6,990 bases of DNA from Candidatus Aminicenantota bacterium (GCA_016934895.1 JAFGRZ010000235.1:1-6990); one strand, 5' to 3'. Shown: positions 1-6,121, counted from the first letter of the stretch. Notes: generated by a model not told the origin, from the letters alone. A program made the numbers and translations.

Positions 1-96
1 CGCTATGAAGCCGAGACACCGGAGGATCTCGAGGCGATCAAGCGGGAAGTGGGCCAGACTCTCGAGCGGGCCATCAAGGGGCTGGGGAACGCATGA
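1..96 (+). CDS. C-terminal end of a probable phosphohexomutase (phosphomannomutase/phosphoglucomutase)
   Basis: An open frame enters from the left edge and gives 31 residues before TGA at 94-96. It begins R-Y-E-A-E-T-P-E-D-L and continues as a charged amphipathic helix. That pattern resembles the last strand and helix of the C-terminal domain of alpha-D-phosphohexomutases, where an R-[FY]-x-A-E-T/A segment precedes a final helix. The stop overlaps the start of the manC-type gene (ATGA, 93-96), indicating translational coupling. A phosphomannomutase is the natural partner because it makes the mannose-1-phosphate that ManC consumes. No catalytic residues lie inside the window, so the identity rests on a short tail and on context. 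Confidence 0.55.
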   Translation, partial: RYEAETPEDLEAIKREVGQTLERAIKGLGNA

Positions 97-1181
97 GCCG
101 GCGGCCGCGCGTCTGCGCCGTGATCATGGCCGGCGGGAGTGGCACGCGCTTTTGGCCGCTCAGCCGGAAGAGCCGCCCCAAACAATTCCTTCCGATCGCC
201 GGCGGGAAGACGATGATCGAAGAGACGGTGGCGAGGCTCCGGCCGCTCCTCGCATTCGAAGCGATCTATACGATTTCAGACAAATCCCAGGCGGCGGCGA
301 TCCGGAAGCTGGTCCCCGGATTGAAGAAGGGGAACGTTTTGATCGAGCCGGTGGGCCGGAACACGGCCGCCTCGCTCATCCTGGCCACGGCCCATATTTA
401 TGTCCGGGATCCCCGGGCTGTTGTTTTCGCGCTCCCCGCCGATCACCTGATCACCGGGCGCGCCCGGTTCATCAAGACGTTGCGGGCGGCGGCCGGGGCG
501 GCGGCCGAGAAGGATGTCATCGTGACCTTCGGCATCCCGCCCGCCTATCCTTCCACCGGCTTCGGCTATATCCATTATTCCGGCCGGAAGCCTCGGAAAA
601 TCGCGGGCGAGGTTTTTTACCCGGTTCTCGGGTTCAAGGAAAAACCGAAACTGGCCCATGCCAAAAAATTCCTGGCGCGGGGAAACCATTCCTGGAACTC
701 GGGGATGTTCATCTGGCGGGCGGATGTTTTCGCCCGCAAACTTGAGGAGTTCGCGCCTGAATTTTTCCCCTACTGGCGGGGAATTCTCGAAGCGCTGGAG
801 AAAAAGGACCGCGCCGGCGTCGCGGCCGTGTTCCGCGAGATCCCCGCGACGTCCATCGATTACGCCCTGATGGAAAAGGCCGGGGGCGTCCTGATGGTCA
901 AAGGGGATTTCGGCTGGTCCGATGTCGGCTCCTGGGCGTCGCTGGCCGATATCTGGCCTCGGGACGAAGCCGGGAACGCTCTCCGGGGGGAGAGCCAGTT
1001 CATTGATTCGCGGAACTGCCTGGTGTACAGCCCGCGGCGGCTGACGGCCGTCGTCGGTCTCGAGGACGTGATCGTCGTCGACACAAAAGACGCCCTCCTC
1101 GTCTGCAGCAGGAAAGCCGACCAGCGCGTCAAGGACGTCATCGAGAATCTGAGGAAGAAAGGCAAAGAAGAAATCCTTTAA
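93..1181 (+). CDS. manC: Mannose-1-phosphate guanylyltransferase, monofunctional (GDP-mannose synthesis)
   Basis: A cytoplasmic enzyme predicted to make GDP-mannose from GTP and mannose-1-phosphate. The 362-residue length fits the one-domain form; the C-terminal cupin isomerase domain of the long bifunctional ManC/AlgA type is absent. The nucleotide-binding signature AGGSGTRFWPLSR with PKQFL spans residues 13-33. EPVGRNTAA is at 85-93 and LPADH at 114-118. GFGYI at 156-160 and FKEKP at 181-185 precede the family hallmark WNSGMF (201-206). SIDYALMEKA (254-263) and GWSDVGSW (274-281) follow. Residues about 308-350 form the terminal beta-helix-like segment with VVDTKDALLV. The start overlaps the stop of the upstream mutase gene; GGGGA lies 4 nt before the ATG. 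The product feeds mannosylation of exopolysaccharide, LPS or glycolipids, or deoxysugar synthesis. A related GDP-hexose specificity cannot be excluded. Confidence 0.93.
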   Translation: MSRRPRVCAVIMAGGSGTRFWPLSRKSRPKQFLPIAGGKTMIEETVARLRPLLAFEAIYTISDKSQAAAIRKLVPGLKKGNVLIEPVGRNTAASLILATAHIYVRDPRAVVFALPADHLITGRARFIKTLRAAAGAAAEKDVIVTFGIPPAYPSTGFGYIHYSGRKPRKIAGEVFYPVLGFKEKPKLAHAKKFLARGNHSWNSGMFIWRADVFARKLEEFAPEFFPYWRGILEALEKKDRAGVAAVFREIPATSIDYALMEKAGGVLMVKGDFGWSDVGSWASLADIWPRDEAGNALRGESQFIDSRNCLVYSPRRLTAVVGLEDVIVVDTKDALLVCSRKADQRVKDVIENLRKKGKEEIL

Positions 1182-1200
1182 GTCCGCCATATCGTGATTC

Positions 1201-1968
1201 ATGGACATGATCCTCGGCATGACCGGTTTATTCCTGGCGGCCGTCGCCGCAGGAGCGCTGAACGCGGTGGCCGGCGGAGGCAGCCTGATCTCGTTCCCCG
1301 CTTTGGTTGCTTTCGGACAACCGCCCATCCTGGCCAATGCCACCAACACGGCCGCTCTCTGGCCCGGAACGCTGAGCAGTGCCGTTGCCTACAGCCGGGA
1401 CACCAAGATCTACCGCGATCTCCTGGTGACCCTCCTCATCCCTAGCCTGATCGGCGGGTTTCTGGGGGCGCTGGCCCTGGTCAGCACACCGCCGGAGCTC
1501 TTCGACGCGATCGTGCCGTTCCTCGTTCTCCTGGCGACGCTTCTCTTTGCCTTCCGGGACCCGTTCACCCGGTGGCTTCGGCTCGGGAACGCCGAAGAGA
1601 AGGTCGGCACGCTGGGACGCGTTTGGGGCTTTCTTTTCCAGCTCTTCGTGGCGACCTACGGCGGTTATTTCGGAGCGGGCATGGGGATCCTGATGCTCGG
1701 CTCGCTCAGCGTCATGGGACTCCGGGACATCCACCGGATGAACGGGCTGAAGACGATCCTGGTCACGCTGGTCAACGTGATCGCCTTCGTTTATTTCGCT
1801 ATCAATGGCCTGGTGGTCTGGCGGCTGGCGCCGCTGATGGCGGCGGGGGCGATTATCGGGGGGTATGCCGGAGCGCGGGCGGCCAAGCGCGTGGACCCGC
1901 ACTATATCCGCATCTTCGTCATCGCCGTCGGTCTCGTCGTCTCGGTGTGGCTGTTCTTTCGGCAATAA
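1201..1968 (+). CDS. TSUP family (TauE/SafE-type) membrane permease
   Basis: A 255-residue, strongly hydrophobic protein with about eight predicted membrane segments (roughly 5-24, 48-65, 74-93, 101-117, 140-165, 183-200, 208-226, 235-252). It shows the duplicated TSUP architecture: a glycine-rich NAVAGGGSLISFP motif at 21-33 and a second-half counterpart, YGGYFGAGMGILML, at 153-166. The family exports or imports small anions such as sulfite, sulfoacetate, taurine-derived anions or thiosulfate; the substrate cannot be read from sequence. It starts 19 nt after the manC stop and is probably cotranscribed, though no functional link to GDP-mannose is evident. No clear Shine-Dalgarno precedes the ATG at 1201. 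In-frame ATGs at 1207 and 1219 are alternatives that shorten the N-terminus by 2 or 6 residues without losing a motif. Confidence 0.88.
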   Translation: MDMILGMTGLFLAAVAAGALNAVAGGGSLISFPALVAFGQPPILANATNTAALWPGTLSSAVAYSRDTKIYRDLLVTLLIPSLIGGFLGALALVSTPPELFDAIVPFLVLLATLLFAFRDPFTRWLRLGNAEEKVGTLGRVWGFLFQLFVATYGGYFGAGMGILMLGSLSVMGLRDIHRMNGLKTILVTLVNVIAFVYFAINGLVVWRLAPLMAAGAIIGGYAGARAAKRVDPHYIRIFVIAVGLVVSVWLFFRQ

Positions 1969-2153
1969 CTAACCGGACTATTCACAGACCGTCAAAGAAT
2001 TCCCCTCCCTGGACGGACAGGGAAAGATCGACGTCCACTTCACTCCCTCGGATTCTGCCAGCCACCCTCTGTCCGGCTTTTTCCCGTCAGAGACTGGGCC
2101 ACAATGTCATTTGAGAGGAGATTTCTTGCCGCCCACGACATGCTCCGTCAGGG
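1969..2153. other. Intergenic region between converging genes; no gene or clear terminator
   Basis: This 185-nt stretch lies between the stop of the TSUP gene (+) and the stop of the beta-propeller gene (-). An open frame without a usable start runs through part of it, but its translation resembles nothing recognisable. A weak 5-bp inverted repeat (TCCCT at 2006-2010, AGGGA at 2019-2023, 8-nt loop) has no following T-tract. A second weak hairpin can be drawn at about 2130-2153 on the minus strand. Transcription presumably ends here from both sides, but an intrinsic terminator is not convincingly visible. Confidence 0.5.
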
Positions 2154-3239
2154 CTAAAAACCCAAAGAGTAGCTTCTCCTCAGAAGGTAAAGGTCGCCGC
2201 CGGCATCGGTTTTGACGAAATAGGCCGTCCCGGCGGAAATGAACAGGGGGATGTCCGGAAATTCCGTTGTCCCGAGGAATTCGCCTTTCGGGGTGAAGAC
2301 ATCGGCAGGGGAGGGGGCCCTTTCCGCCGAGATGTCAGCCGGGAACCGGAAGGCGAACACATGCCGCGGCGAAATACGCACCGCCCGGATCATGTTTTTG
2401 TGGGATGGGATCTTCTTGCCGAGCTCGCGGGCGACGCGTTCGGGCCAGCCCTTGGACTCGGCGAATTCACGGAGCTCCCGTTTGAGGAAATCCCTTTCCC
2501 GGCCGCTCAACCCGGGAGGCTTGAGGTTCCGCCGGAGCGTCGCGACCGTTTGACCTCGTTCATCGAGAAGTTCGATCTCATAACGGTCGCTGATCCCAAT
2601 GGCGCTGACGTGTCCGCCGTGGGCGTACAGAAACCGGGGGACATAGGCGTCATGACTGTAGTTGAACATTACCCGCCGGCCGGTCTCGTCGGGCAGGTCG
2701 ACAGAAAAAAGGCCCTTGGCGAGAGTATGAAAGGTCCTCAGGATCTCGTTGCCGGCGTCCACCATCAACTGCTGCTGATCCTCAGGCCGCCAGACCCAAC
2801 CGTAGTATCGGTCCGGACCGATATAACCCAGCCCGAGACGCCCGTTGAGGTCGAGCCGCCGAATGAAGGTCCCGTCCGTTTTGAGAAAAGAGACGTAGTA
2901 GAGGTCCTCAAGGACGGCCAGTTCCCGCCCTGATGTGAAGACGATCTGGCCCGGCGACTGAAAATCTCCGGGGCCCTGTCCCTTTCGGCCGAACTTCGCG
3001 AGCCGTCGGCCCTCCGGTGAGAATTTATGAACGGCATACTCCATCCGGTCAAGCACATAGAAATGGAGCCGGTCGTCCTCGCAGACGGAGGCGATCGAGG
3101 CGAAGAGCATCTTCTCGCGGCCGATTTCCTGCGCAGGGCCGAGCTTCAGATCGGCGATTTTTTCCTGCCCGGCGGCCGCGGCGAATGCCAAGATAACGAA
3201 TAGGGCCGACGGTACAATCGCCATCTTTTTTATGCTCAA
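2154..3239 (-). CDS. Predicted exported six-bladed beta-propeller protein (NHL-like)
   Basis: A 361-residue protein with an N-terminal signal peptide: K4-K5, a hydrophobic core at about 7-22, and a likely cleavage after A-A-A near residue 23. Propeller-blade strands recur: YVLDRMEYAVHKFSPEGRRL (61-80) followed by KFGRKGQGPGDF (82-93), LAVLEDLYYVSFLKTDGTFI (108-127), EIELLDERGQTVATL (221-235), ADVFTPKGEFLGTTEF (312-327), and a closing strand at 340-356. The FGRKGQGPGDF loop is the hallmark of the 6-bladed/NHL-type exported propellers common in Bacteroidota and Acidobacteriota-like bacteria. A charged helical insert spans about 244-280. The role is unknown; such propellers usually bind ligands or partner proteins in the periplasm or at the surface. 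The start is TTG at 3239. The in-frame ATG at 3224 would remove both lysines of the signal peptide, so TTG is preferred. It is divergent from the DUF2891 gene. Confidence 0.85.
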   Translation of the reverse strand: MSIKKMAIVPSALFVILAFAAAAGQEKIADLKLGPAQEIGREKMLFASIASVCEDDRLHFYVLDRMEYAVHKFSPEGRRLAKFGRKGQGPGDFQSPGQIVFTSGRELAVLEDLYYVSFLKTDGTFIRRLDLNGRLGLGYIGPDRYYGWVWRPEDQQQLMVDAGNEILRTFHTLAKGLFSVDLPDETGRRVMFNYSHDAYVPRFLYAHGGHVSAIGISDRYEIELLDERGQTVATLRRNLKPPGLSGRERDFLKRELREFAESKGWPERVARELGKKIPSHKNMIRAVRISPRHVFAFRFPADISAERAPSPADVFTPKGEFLGTTEFPDIPLFISAGTAYFVKTDAGGDLYLLRRSYSLGF

Positions 3240-3254
3240 ATTCTACCATATATT

Positions 3255-3284
3255 ATTATCAAGTCTTCCATATTTGTGTTTTAA
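3255..3284 (-). promoter_or_regulatory. Possible promoter of the beta-propeller gene
   Basis: On the minus strand, TTAAAA (3284-3279) is followed after 18 nt by GATAAT (3260-3255), matching the sigma70 consensus at 4/6 and 5/6 positions. The surrounding 3240-3285 is strongly AT-rich in a GC-rich window. Transcription would begin near 3248, leaving only about 9 nt before TTG 3239 and about 24 nt before ATG 3224. Either the message is almost leaderless, another promoter is used, or the ATG is the real start. Confidence 0.35.
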
Positions 3285-3296
3285 TGGGGCATGAGG

Positions 3297-3325
3297 TTGA
3301 CGGCGGGGCGCGGCCCGGATATAGA
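3297..3325 (+). promoter_or_regulatory. Sigma70-like promoter of the DUF2891 gene
   Basis: TTGACG (3297-3302) and TATAGA (3320-3325) are separated by exactly 17 nt. The -35 box matches 5/6 and the -10 box 4/6 of the consensus. Transcription would start near 3332, giving a leader of about 36 nt. The spacer is almost pure G/C and contains a small perfect dyad, GGGC-GCG-GCCC (3306-3316). An overlapping alternative -10 is GATTAT (3324-3329). Confidence 0.55.
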
Positions 3326-3357
3326 TTATACAGGTAACGGTTTAAGGAGAAGCGGTC

Positions 3358-3364
3358 AGGAGGG
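3358..3364 (+). promoter_or_regulatory. Strong Shine-Dalgarno of the DUF2891 gene
   Basis: AGGAGGG ends 3 nt before ATG 3368; the AGGAGG core ends 4 nt before it. This is the best ribosome-binding site in the window and fixes the start. A second purine-rich element, AAGGAGA, lies at 3344-3350. Confidence 0.75.
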
Positions 3365-3367
3365 AAA

Positions 3368-4513
3368 ATGAGAAGCTCTCTGAGAAATATCATGCTTGCG
3401 GCGGCGATCATGGCTGCGCTCTTTTCTTCAGGCGTGGCGGCAAACGATGGCTTCCGGACTGATGTCCGGTTGGAGGATCAAAGCCCGGCCGCGATGCGGC
3501 TCGACGAGCAATCGGCCTCTCACTTCGCCAGGCTCGCCCTCAAGTGCGTCAAAAAAGAATACCCGAACAAGCCGGAGCACGTCATCAACGACGAATCGGA
3601 TGTCCGAAATCCGGCCGCGCTCCACCCGGCGTTCTACGGTTGTTTTGACTGGCATTCCTCCGTCCACGGCCACTGGATGCTCGTCCGCCTGCTGAAAATG
3701 TTCCCCGACCTGCCCGAAGCCAAAGAGATCCGCAGTTCACTGGGGAAAAACCTCTCCGCCGAAAATATCGAGGTCGAGGTCAAATACCTTCAGCAGCCGG
3801 GCCGGAGGTCCTTCGAACGGACCTACGGCTGGGCCTGGCTGCTCAGGCTGGCCGAGGAGTTGTACGGCTGGGATGACCCGGACGGCAAAGCGTGGTCGGA
3901 GACCCTCCGGCCGCTGGCCGGCGCCGTCGTCGCTCTCTACCTGGATTTCTTGCCGAAGCAGACCTACCCGATCCGCCGCGGTGTCCATCCCAACACGGCT
4001 TTCGGGATCGCCTTTGCGCTGGATTATGCCCGGACGGTCGGTGAGAAGGACCTCGAAGCATTGCTCCTCGAGCGCTGCCGCGTCTATTTTTTGGAGGATT
4101 CGGACTGCCCCGCGGCCTGGGAGCCGGACGGCGATGACTTTTTTTCACCCTGCCTGATCGAAGCCGACTTGATGCGCCGGGTGCTCCCTCCGGCGGAATT
4201 CTCCGCTTGGTTCCGCCGGTTTCTCCCCGGGATCGCGGATGGAGAGCCAAAATCCCTTCTCCAGCCCGCCGTGGTTTCGGACCGGACCGACCCGAAGATC
4301 GTCCATCTGGACGGGCTCAACCTGAGCCGCGCCTGGTGCATGAACGGGATCGCCTGCTCTCTCCCTAAGGATGACCGCGTCCGGAATATCCTACTGGAGT
4401 CGGCCGTCCGGCATGCAGAGGCGACGCTTCCCCATATCGCGAGCGGGAGCTACGAGGGAGAGCACTGGCTGGCCTCCTTCGCAGTGGACATGCTCTCCAT
4501 GGGAACCGAATGA
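3368..4513 (+). CDS. Predicted exported DUF2891 family protein, function unknown
   Basis: A 381-residue protein starting with a signal peptide: R2, R6, a hydrophobic core at about 8-20, and a likely cleavage after V-A-A near residue 25. The mature part matches what I know of DUF2891 proteins. It has ALHPAFYGCFDWHSSVHGHW (84-103), RTYGWAWLLRLAEEL (151-165), RRGVHPNTAFGIAFALDYAR (203-222), WEPDGDDFFSPCLIEADLMR (251-270), HLDGLNLSRAWCM (313-325) and GSYEGEHWLASFA (360-372). Spaced helices with conserved aromatic, His, Asp and Glu residues suggest an all-helical toroid with a polar central pocket, as in some glycan-active enzymes. That fold idea is inference and no reaction is established. It has its own promoter and a strong Shine-Dalgarno, and is divergent from the propeller gene. 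The length is typical and intact. Confidence 0.85.
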   Translation: MRSSLRNIMLAAAIMAALFSSGVAANDGFRTDVRLEDQSPAAMRLDEQSASHFARLALKCVKKEYPNKPEHVINDESDVRNPAALHPAFYGCFDWHSSVHGHWMLVRLLKMFPDLPEAKEIRSSLGKNLSAENIEVEVKYLQQPGRRSFERTYGWAWLLRLAEELYGWDDPDGKAWSETLRPLAGAVVALYLDFLPKQTYPIRRGVHPNTAFGIAFALDYARTVGEKDLEALLLERCRVYFLEDSDCPAAWEPDGDDFFSPCLIEADLMRRVLPPAEFSAWFRRFLPGIADGEPKSLLQPAVVSDRTDPKIVHLDGLNLSRAWCMNGIACSLPKDDRVRNILLESAVRHAEATLPHIASGSYEGEHWLASFAVDMLSMGTE

Positions 4514-4737
4514 TCCTCCTCCCGGCGAGGGCTGCGGTTCAGGATGGATCATGTTGCGGGCGCATCCGGCGGGCGACCGGGGAAAAAGGGGGGATGGCCG
4601 GCCTCCAAAGCCAAATTTTCTTGGTGACGGCTTTCTCCTCTTCTCGAGGGCTTTCACTTCTCAAATGCCTTTGCTATTTAATGACGGTTATGCTAATAAT
4701 CCGCTGATAATCCCTTTGCCGGGAAGAAACAAGGTCG
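4514..4737. other. Intergenic region between the DUF2891 and nucleotidylyltransferase genes
   Basis: These 224 nt carry no supported gene. The first half is GC-rich, including the palindrome GGCCGGCC near 4594-4602. The last 70 nt turn AT-rich and hold the promoter candidate listed separately. I see no stem followed by a T-tract that would qualify as an intrinsic terminator for the DUF2891 gene. Confidence 0.5.
4671..4700 (+). promoter_or_regulatory. Possible promoter of the nucleotidylyltransferase / CDP-alcohol phosphotransferase operon
   Basis: TTGCTA (4671-4676) and AATAAT (4695-4700) are separated by 18 nt, matching the consensus at 4/6 and 5/6. A second -10-like hexamer, GATAAT, lies at 4706-4711. 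The local AT content is well above that of the neighbouring DNA. Transcription would start near 4707, about 30 nt before the first start codon. Confidence 0.4.
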
Positions 4738-5475
4738 TTGCCGGTGGCTGAGCTCAAAGCGGTTGTCTTGTGCGCGGGCCGGGGGAGACGACTGGCTCCT
4801 CTCACAGAAAACCGCCCAAAGTGTTTGCTGCCGATCGGCAACAAGACGATTCTCGAACACATCCTGGACAATCTGGACGGGATCGACCCGGGAGAGATCA
4901 TCCTGGTCACGGGCTTCAAGAGCCGGATGATTGAAGACCTGGTCAGCGGGAAAAGGGGTCGACGGTTTCGTTTTGTGTTGAACGAAAATTACTCGTCCAC
5001 GAACACGGCCTATTCCCTCAATCGCGCTTTGAGGGTTATGGATTCGGACTTTATTCTGATCAACGGCGACGTCTTTTTCGACAAAGGCATTTTAGCGGAG
5101 CTCGTCGGCAACCCTCAAAAGAATTGCGTCGTAGTCGACCGCCGCGCCGCCCTCAACGAGGAAGAGGTCAAGGTCATGGCCGACGGAAGCCGCCTTGTCA
5201 GGATCGGCAAAGATCTCGAGCATGGGGAATGCCTGGGAGAGGCCATCGGGATCAACAAACTGTCGAAAGAGACGATCCGAAGCTTGAGGGATGTTTTTGA
5301 TGACCTGGAGGCCGGAGGAGAATGCCATCACTTCTTTGAAATCGGGATCGACCGGCTTATCTCCCGGGCTCTTTCATTTGGGATTCAATGGACCGAAAAG
5401 GCCTGGATCGAGATCGACACGATCGAGGACTATCATTCCGCCAACGATGACATCTACAGAAAACTCTTCCCCTAG
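4738..5475 (+). CDS. Sugar/polyol-phosphate nucleotidylyltransferase (IPCT- or LicC-like, COG1213 type)
   Basis: A 245-residue cytoplasmic enzyme of the nucleotidyl transferase fold, predicted to join an NTP (probably CTP) to a phosphorylated polar alcohol. The signature CAGRGRRLAPLTENRPKCLLPI spans 12-33, with the loop glycines G14/G16 and the conserved K28. NENYSSTNTAYSL (82-94) is the substrate-side motif seen in phosphocholine- and inositol-phosphate cytidylyltransferases. NGD with metal-binding D111 follows, then RIGKDLEHGECLGEAIGI (155-172) and the second metal Asp in IEIDT (D227). The TTG at 4738 has AAGG only 3 nt upstream. GTG at 4744 is 9 nt from the same AAGG and may be the real start (243 residues). 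The downstream CDP-alcohol phosphotransferase favours inositol-1-phosphate, or a related alcohol phosphate, as substrate. Phosphocholine and sugar phosphates remain alternatives. Confidence 0.85.
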   Translation: MPVAELKAVVLCAGRGRRLAPLTENRPKCLLPIGNKTILEHILDNLDGIDPGEIILVTGFKSRMIEDLVSGKRGRRFRFVLNENYSSTNTAYSLNRALRVMDSDFILINGDVFFDKGILAELVGNPQKNCVVVDRRAALNEEEVKVMADGSRLVRIGKDLEHGECLGEAIGINKLSKETIRSLRDVFDDLEAGGECHHFFEIGIDRLISRALSFGIQWTEKAWIEIDTIEDYHSANDDIYRKLFP

Positions 5476-6121
5476 ATACGAATACCAGAAGTCGCTGAAA
5501 AAGAGCCGGCCGACTTTTCTGACCCGCGCGATCAGGGTCAATAAATACCTGAACAGGCCGGTTGCTTCCCTCCTCGTCAGGGCGCTCCTCCATACGGGGG
5601 TCTCGCCCAACCAGGTGACGGTGGCCTCCTTTATCGTCGGGTCGGCCGGCGCCGTGTTTTTCGCGCTGGGGAAACATGAAAACCTCATCCTGGGTGGGAT
5701 TCTCATCCAGCTGGCGTCCATCCTCGATTGTGCCGACGGGATGCTGGCCCGGGCAAGGGATGCGGGCACCCGATACGGAGCCTACCTGGATATCTTGCTT
5801 GACCGGATCTTTGAATTCTTGCTGTTCGGGGGGATCGTCGCCGGAATGATCAGGACGAATCAGAGCATGACTCTCATCATCCTGGGCTTGGCCGCCGTCT
5901 CGCTCTATTTCCTAGAGGTCAGCCTCTACTATATGACCTTGAACTACTCGGGCGAAGGGCAGGAAGAAGGCATGAGTGAGCTGCGGGCTCTTATGCTTCT
6001 GCTGATCCTCGTTTTCGCGGTCGCCAACCGCCTGGACATCGCCGTCTATGTTTTATTGTCGGCCGCGTTGATCAACAACCTTTACATCATTGTCGCTTTT
6101 TTGAGACCGATAAAGGAATAA
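5447..6121 (+). CDS. CDP-alcohol phosphotransferase (DIPP synthase-like), integral membrane
   Basis: With ATG 5447 this encodes 224 residues. The complete CDP-alcohol phosphotransferase motif D-x2-D-G-x2-A-R-x8-G-x3-D-x3-D is present and intact: D94, D97, G98, A101, R102, G111, D115, D119. About six membrane segments are predicted (58-76, 80-93, 120-135, 141-161, 181-197, 198-217). The stretch RPVASLLV...GVSPNQVTVASFIVG (37-65) before the motif resembles the synthase domain of di-inositol-phosphate-phosphate synthases (VNPNQMT-like). The reaction would move a phosphoalcohol from a CDP-alcohol to an acceptor alcohol. The start is uncertain: the open frame extends back to 5291 inside the upstream gene, and ATG 5447 overlaps that gene by 29 nt. 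The only SD-like GAGGA (5425-5429) sits 17 nt away. The frame is +1 relative to the upstream gene, so it may instead be reached by frameshift. Its 3' end overlaps the convergent flippase-like gene by 69 nt. Confidence 0.85.
   Translation: MTSTENSSPRYEYQKSLKKSRPTFLTRAIRVNKYLNRPVASLLVRALLHTGVSPNQVTVASFIVGSAGAVFFALGKHENLILGGILIQLASILDCADGMLARARDAGTRYGAYLDILLDRIFEFLLFGGIVAGMIRTNQSMTLIILGLAAVSLYFLEVSLYYMTLNYSGEGQEEGMSELRALMLLLILVFAVANRLDIAVYVLLSAALINNLYIIVAFLRPIKE

Noticed and set aside
5..745. 246-codon open frame on the + strand overlapping manC
   Set aside because: Its translation is rich in Arg, Gly and Pro with no recognisable motif; it is the out-of-frame shadow of the clearly identified manC gene in GC-rich DNA.
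276..1349. 357-codon open frame on the - strand antisense to manC
   Set aside because: Long antisense frames are expected in high-GC coding DNA; no motif, and the sense strand encodes all manC signatures.
1228..1965. 245-codon - strand frame antisense to the TSUP gene
   Set aside because: Composition dominated by Arg, Asp, Glu, Gln and Pro, antisense to hydrophobic codons; no domain visible.
2006..2023. Inverted repeat TCCCT/AGGGA as a terminator
   Set aside because: Stem of only 5 bp with an 8-nt loop and no T-tract.
1970..2215. Start-less open frame through the TSUP-propeller intergenic region as a possible gene remnant
   Set aside because: No start codon with a ribosome-binding site, no recognisable homology pattern, and it runs into the propeller gene antisense.
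4590..4640. Palindrome GGCCGGCC and nearby CCAA...TTGG as a terminator of the DUF2891 gene
   Set aside because: Neither forms a stable stem-loop followed by a U-run; short palindromes are common in GC-rich DNA.
5291..5446. Upstream extension of the CDP-alcohol phosphotransferase to ATG 5291
   Set aside because: The extra 52 residues are Arg/Ser/Pro-rich, lie fully inside the nucleotidylyltransferase gene and match no family N-terminus; only the part from about 5447 or the frameshift junction looks real.
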